From NCBI GenBank assembly GCA_963751775.1, contig CAVVVW010000013.1, forward strand, positions 1-64,000: DNA of 64,000 nt, given 5' to 3'. Below the pieces are notes generated by a model. The model made no database searches. It saw nothing but the letters and a program-made list of their open reading frames with translations, and was not told where the DNA came from. This document shows positions 60,954 to 64,000 of the stretch, piece after piece. How positions within the stretch are numbered: the first letter of the stretch is position 1; each line of letters opens with the position of its first letter. This DNA is from CADEEN01 sp963751775. Lineage in GTDB: Bacteria; Pseudomonadota; Gammaproteobacteria; Burkholderiales; Burkholderiaceae_C. The translations under genes were made by a program, and so were the position numbers.

Positions 60954-61770
60954 GCTTCGGTCCCAACCCCTGGCAGCAAACGCAATGGGACTGGCGCGCC
61001 GCGGGCAACTTCATGTGCCGGCGGCGCCGGCGCGGGCTTGATCGTCTTCGCCGTGCTTGCGGGCACAGCCGCCGTCGTGGCTGCTGCTGCTGGCCGGCGT
61101 GGCGCTGGTCGGCGCCGGCCTGTTCTGCGTCGCGCTCGAAATCGGCCGCCCGCTGCGCGCGCTGCGGGTCTTCGTCAACCCGCGCAGCTCGTGGATGTCG
61201 CGCGAGGCGATCGTCGCCACGCTGCTGATGCCGGCGACGCTGGCCGCTGCCGCTGGGCCTGCCGGGCATGCGCTGGCTGGCCGGCGCGCTGGCGCTGGCC
61301 TTCATCTACTGCCAGTCGCGCATCCTGTTCGCGGCCAAGGGCATCCCGGCCTGGCGCGAGCCGCTGGTCGTGCCGCTGATCGTGCTGACCGGCCTGACCG
61401 AAGGCGCCGGCCTGGCGCTGCTGCTGCAGCCGGCAGCAGGCGTTCAGCGAACCGCGCCTGCTGGCCCTGGCCTGCGCGGCGGCGCTCGCCCGCCTGGCGG
61501 TCTCTTGGGCCTACCGGCGCCGCCTGGCGCGCGCGCGCACTGGCGGCGCTCGATGCCCCGATCCGCTGGCTGCAGATCGCCGATGCGGCCGCGGTGCTGG
61601 TGCTGCTCGCGCTCGCGGCCACCGGCACGGCCGCGCTGCCGCTGATCGCCAGCCTGGGCCTGCTGCTGGCGGCCACCGGCGCGTCATTGAAGTACGCATT
61701 GGTCACGCGCGCCGGCTTCAACCAGGGCTTCGCGCTCGTGCACCTGCCGGTGCGCGGCGTGCGCCGCTGA
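60950..61770 (+). CDS. padD: Phenylacetyl-CoA:acceptor oxidoreductase membrane anchor, several frame breaks
   Basis: This is the DmsC/NrfD-like quinone-reacting membrane subunit. It begins MSFGPNPWQQTQWDWRAAGNFM at ATG 60950 (GGAGG upstream). Hydrophobic pieces in different frames join: GAGAGLIVFAVLAGTAAVV, LLLLAGVALVGAGLFCVALEIGRPLRALRVF, WLAGALALAFIYCQSRIL and IRWLQIADAAAVLVLLALAATG. RPLRALRVFVNPRSSWMSRE is characteristic of DmsC-type proteins. Breaks lie near 61015, 61075, 61255, 61435 and 61535. Position after padC supports identity despite the damage. Confidence 0.78.
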
Positions 61771-61796
61771 GCGGCCGCCACAGGGAAGGATTCGAC

Positions 61797-63141
61797 ATGG
61801 GTACGCTCCGAATGGCCGAGGTCGGCGCCGAAGCGCGGGCAATGCCTGCACCCGGCGATGGAAACCATGCCGCGCGAGCAGCTCGCGGCGCTGCAACTCG
61901 CCGGCCTGCGCAGCAGCGTGCGCAACGCCTATCAGCATGTGCCGATGCAGCGTGCGCGGCTCGACCTGGCCGGCATCGGCCCGGACGACATCCGTACGCT
62001 GGCCGACGTGCAGCGCCTGCCTTTCACCGTCAAGTCCGACCTGCGCGACCACTACCCGTTCGGCATGTTCGCGCGGCCCAACCATCAGCTGGTGCGGCTG
62101 CACGCGTCGTCGGGCACGACGGGCAAGCCGATCGTCGTCGGCTACACGCGCCACGACATCGCGACCTGGGCCGACCTGATGGCGCGCTCGTTCACGGCCG
62201 CCGGCGCGCGGCCCGGCGACATGATCCACAACGCCTACGGCTACGGCCTGTTCACCGGCGGCCTGGGCGCGCATTACGGCGCCGAGCGCCTGGGCGCCAC
62301 GGTGGTGCCGATGTCGGGCGGATCGACCGAGCGGCAGGTGGCCCTGATCATGGACTTCCGCGCCCGCGTGCTGTGCGCCACGCCGTCCTACGCGCTGGCG
62401 ATCGCCGAGGTCGCCGACGCCCAGGGCGTGGACCTGCGCCAGAGCGCGCTCGAGGTCGGCCTGTTCGGCGCCGAGCCCTGGAGCCAGGCGATGCGCAGCG
62501 AAATCGAGGCACGGCTGGGCTTGAAGGCGGTCGACATCTACGGCCTGTCGGAAATCATGGGCCCGGGCGTGGCCTGCGAATGCGAATGCCGCAACGGCCT
62601 GCATGGCTGGGAAGACCACTTCCTGTTCGAAGTCATCGATCCCGAAAGCGGCCAGGTGCTGCCCGAGGGCCAGGCCGGCGAGCTGGTGATCACGACGCTG
62701 ACCAAGCAGGCCCTGCCGATGCTGCGCTACCGCACGCGCGACATCACGCGCATCACCAGCGCCCCCTGCGACTGTGGCCGCACGCACCTGCGCATCCTGC
62801 GCATCACCGGCCGCAACGACGACATGCTGATCATCCGCGGCGTCAACGTCTATCCATCGCAGATCGAGTCCGTGCTGGTCGGGCGACCCTGCATCGCACC
62901 GCATTACCAGCTCGTCGTGCAACGCCGCGGCAAGCTCGACGAAGTCAGCGTCGAAGTCGAAGCCCTGCCCGGCGTGGCCGCCGACAGCTACGAAGGCGTG
63001 GCGCACGACGTGGCGCACCACATCAAGTCGATGGTCGGCATCACGACCGATGTCTGCGTCAAGGCCCCCGGCGCGATCCCGCGCTCGCAGGGCAAGGCCG
63101 TGCGGGTGCGGGACCTGCGGCCGAAGGAATCGCCGCAATGA
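61797..63141 (+). CDS. padJ: Phenylacetate-CoA ligase, one frame break near the N-terminus
   Basis: This PaaK-type AMP-forming ligase makes phenylacetyl-CoA, the PadB substrate. Motifs: YPFGMFARP near residue 70, LHASSGTTGKPIVVGYT (P-loop), YGLSEIMGPGVACEC with a cysteine pair, RTRDITRITS, RITGRNDDMLIIRGVNVYPSQIE and the terminal lysine in PRSQGKAVRV. ATG 61797 follows GGAAGGA; one extra G near 61842 shifts the frame, and removing it gives EARQCLHPAMETMPREQLAALQ. Length is about 447 residues. Repeat copy 3 begins 60 bp downstream. Confidence 0.94.
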
Positions 63142-63200
63142 AACGTGCTCGGCTCTCCCCTGCGTTCACACTGTTGTCGCAGTTGCTGCGCGAGTGCCGG

Positions 63201-63731
63201 CGCGGCAAAGTCGCGCCCGGGCAGGCGGCAGCGCTTCGCCGGAGCGGTCGGTGCTGCGCACCGACTGCCCTGCGGTGCTCGGCCTTGTGGCCCGTTGCAC
63301 AACTCGCTGTCGTTCACTGCGCTCACTGCGCTCGGACACCTGCGACGAGTTAGTTGACGATGGCGCGCTGCGCGCGCGGCCACAAAGCCTGTGCTCCTCG
63401 GCGCCCCGCAGGCGCGCTGCCGCCTGCCCGGGCGCGGCTTTGCGGCAACCAGCGGTGGTCGGCGTTTCGAGAACAAATACAGGTGGTCTTCGCGGCAGGC
63501 GGTACCTGGCAGGGGCGATTTGTGGGGCGGCGAGGAGCACAGGCCTGGGGTCGGCGCGCGCAGCGCGCTTCGTGGGCTGACTCGCCGCACCTGTCCGAGC
63601 GCAGTGAGCGCAGCGAACGCAGCAAGTTGTGCGGCGCGACCCCAGGCCGAGCACCGCAGTGGAGTCGGCGCAAAGCGCCGACCGCTCCACCATGAGCCCC
63701 TGCCGGGTGCCGCCTGCCGCGATGCGCTGAA
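63201..63731 (-). repeat. Structured ~520-bp inverted-repeat element, copy 3 (between padJ and hcrC)
   Basis: This copy is inverted relative to copies 1 and 2 and lies between padJ and hcrC. Read on the minus strand it starts TTCAGCGCATCGCGGCAGG at 63731, passes a variable loop near 63455-63490 and ends TTTGCCGCG at 63201. Arms keep the same small hairpins; one arm has GTCGGCGC-TTT-GCGCCGAC, the other GTCGGTGC-GCA-GCACCGAC. Its end lies 26 bp before the hcrC ATG. Only 59 bp of gap remains after padJ. Confidence 0.85.
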
Positions 63732-63757
63732 CCCGCGACCGGACTGGAGCAACTGAA

Positions 63758-64000
63758 ATGGCCGGCAAACGTCTGCTCAAACTGACCGTCAACGGCCGCG
63801 AACGCGAAGACGCGGTCGCCGACAACATGCTGCTGGTCGACTACCTGCGCGACAGCGTCGGCCTGACCGGCACCAAACAAGGCTGCGACGGCGGCGAGTG
63901 CGGGGCCTGCACCGTGCTGATCGACGGCCAGCCGCGCGTCTCGTGCATCACGCTGGCCGCGAACTGCGAGGGGCGGCACGATCGAGACCATCGAGAGCTT
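63758..64000 (+). CDS. hcrC: 4-hydroxybenzoyl-CoA reductase gamma subunit, partial at right edge
   Basis: The first 80 or so residues of the small [2Fe-2S] subunit of a molybdenum hydroxylase are seen. LLKLTVNGREREDAVADNML and LRDSVGLTGTKQGCDGGECG closely resemble HcrC of Thauera aromatica; the cysteines C-x4-C-x2-C bind the plant-type cluster. The enzyme removes the 4-hydroxyl group of 4-hydroxybenzoyl-CoA to give benzoyl-CoA. One extra G near 63972 disturbs the last codons seen (CEGGTIETIESL expected). The second cluster domain lies beyond the window. Confidence 0.88.
   Translation, partial: MAGKRLLKLTVNGREREDAVADNMLLVDYLRDSVGLTGTKQGCDGGECGACTVLIDGQPRVSCITLAANCEGRHDRDHREL

Noticed and set aside
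63201..63731. CRISPR array or tandem repeat
   Set aside because: The repetition is nested inverted symmetry, not regularly spaced direct repeats with unique spacers.

Overview
The window is GC-rich DNA from a betaproteobacterium, most likely of the order Burkholderiales. This rests on the box, pad and hcr gene families, the pcm-tolC-waaA neighbourhood, a BUG/TctC-type binding protein, and codon use. Genes are dense on both strands, with many ATGA, GTGA and TGATG overlaps. No rRNA, tRNA, CRISPR array or transposase was recognised.

Layout. 1-20 kb is ordinary chromosome: a phospholipase-D lipoprotein cut by the left edge, a DUF3047 protein, a TamA/Omp85-type barrel, a GGDEF-EAL protein, TrmB, a GST, UppP, a DUF1439 lipoprotein, TetR, a PCMT-like methyltransferase, TolC, a TctC-like protein, a class II aldolase, WaaA, a phosphohexomutase, AlkA, Ogt and two EamA transporters. 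20-26 kb holds a first LIV-type ABC cassette (K-H-M-G-F) with a MetE-core protein. 26-30 kb holds redox genes: an aldo/keto reductase, a Gfo/Idh oxidoreductase with a duplicated tail, a D-2-hydroxyacid dehydrogenase and a CHRD lipoprotein.

30-45.5 kb is the aerobic benzoyl-CoA (box) region. The leftward unit is boxC-boxB-[repeat]-boxA-enoyl-CoA hydratase-hydroxyacyl-CoA dehydrogenase. It starts at a good sigma70-type promoter overlapped by TGCA motifs of the BzdR/BoxR kind. boxR is upstream. A rightward unit carries a DUF4863 cupin, benzoate-CoA ligase, a small exported protein, an alpha/beta hydrolase and LIV transporter 2, which has no binding protein. 46-64 kb is the phenylacetate/phenylglyoxylate region. 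It contains a LysR regulator, a phenylglyoxylate dehydrogenase operon (padE, a padH-padF-like fusion, padG, padI), and a cysteine-free Rrf2 regulator with a GNAT protein. Then comes a long rightward unit: LIV transporter 3, an FlK-like thioesterase, padB-padC-small ORF-padD-padJ, a repeat, and hcrC (4-hydroxybenzoyl-CoA reductase), cut by the right edge.

How it fits together. Phenylacetate, 4-hydroxybenzoyl-CoA and benzoate routes all converge on benzoyl-CoA. BoxAB then epoxidises it with oxygen and BoxC opens the ring. A normally anaerobic peripheral route therefore sits beside an oxygen-dependent central route, each with its own ABC importer.

Two features stand out. First, three ~520-bp structured inverted-repeat elements share one architecture and lie only between aromatic-catabolism genes. 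Two of them end 26-29 bp before the start codons of boxA and hcrC in the same orientation, and one internal hairpin shows a compensatory base change. Second, about 25 genes carry frame breaks, and nearly every single-break gene has exactly one extra base. This looks like insertion-type sequencing error rather than gene decay, so these genes are annotated as CDS spanning the break.
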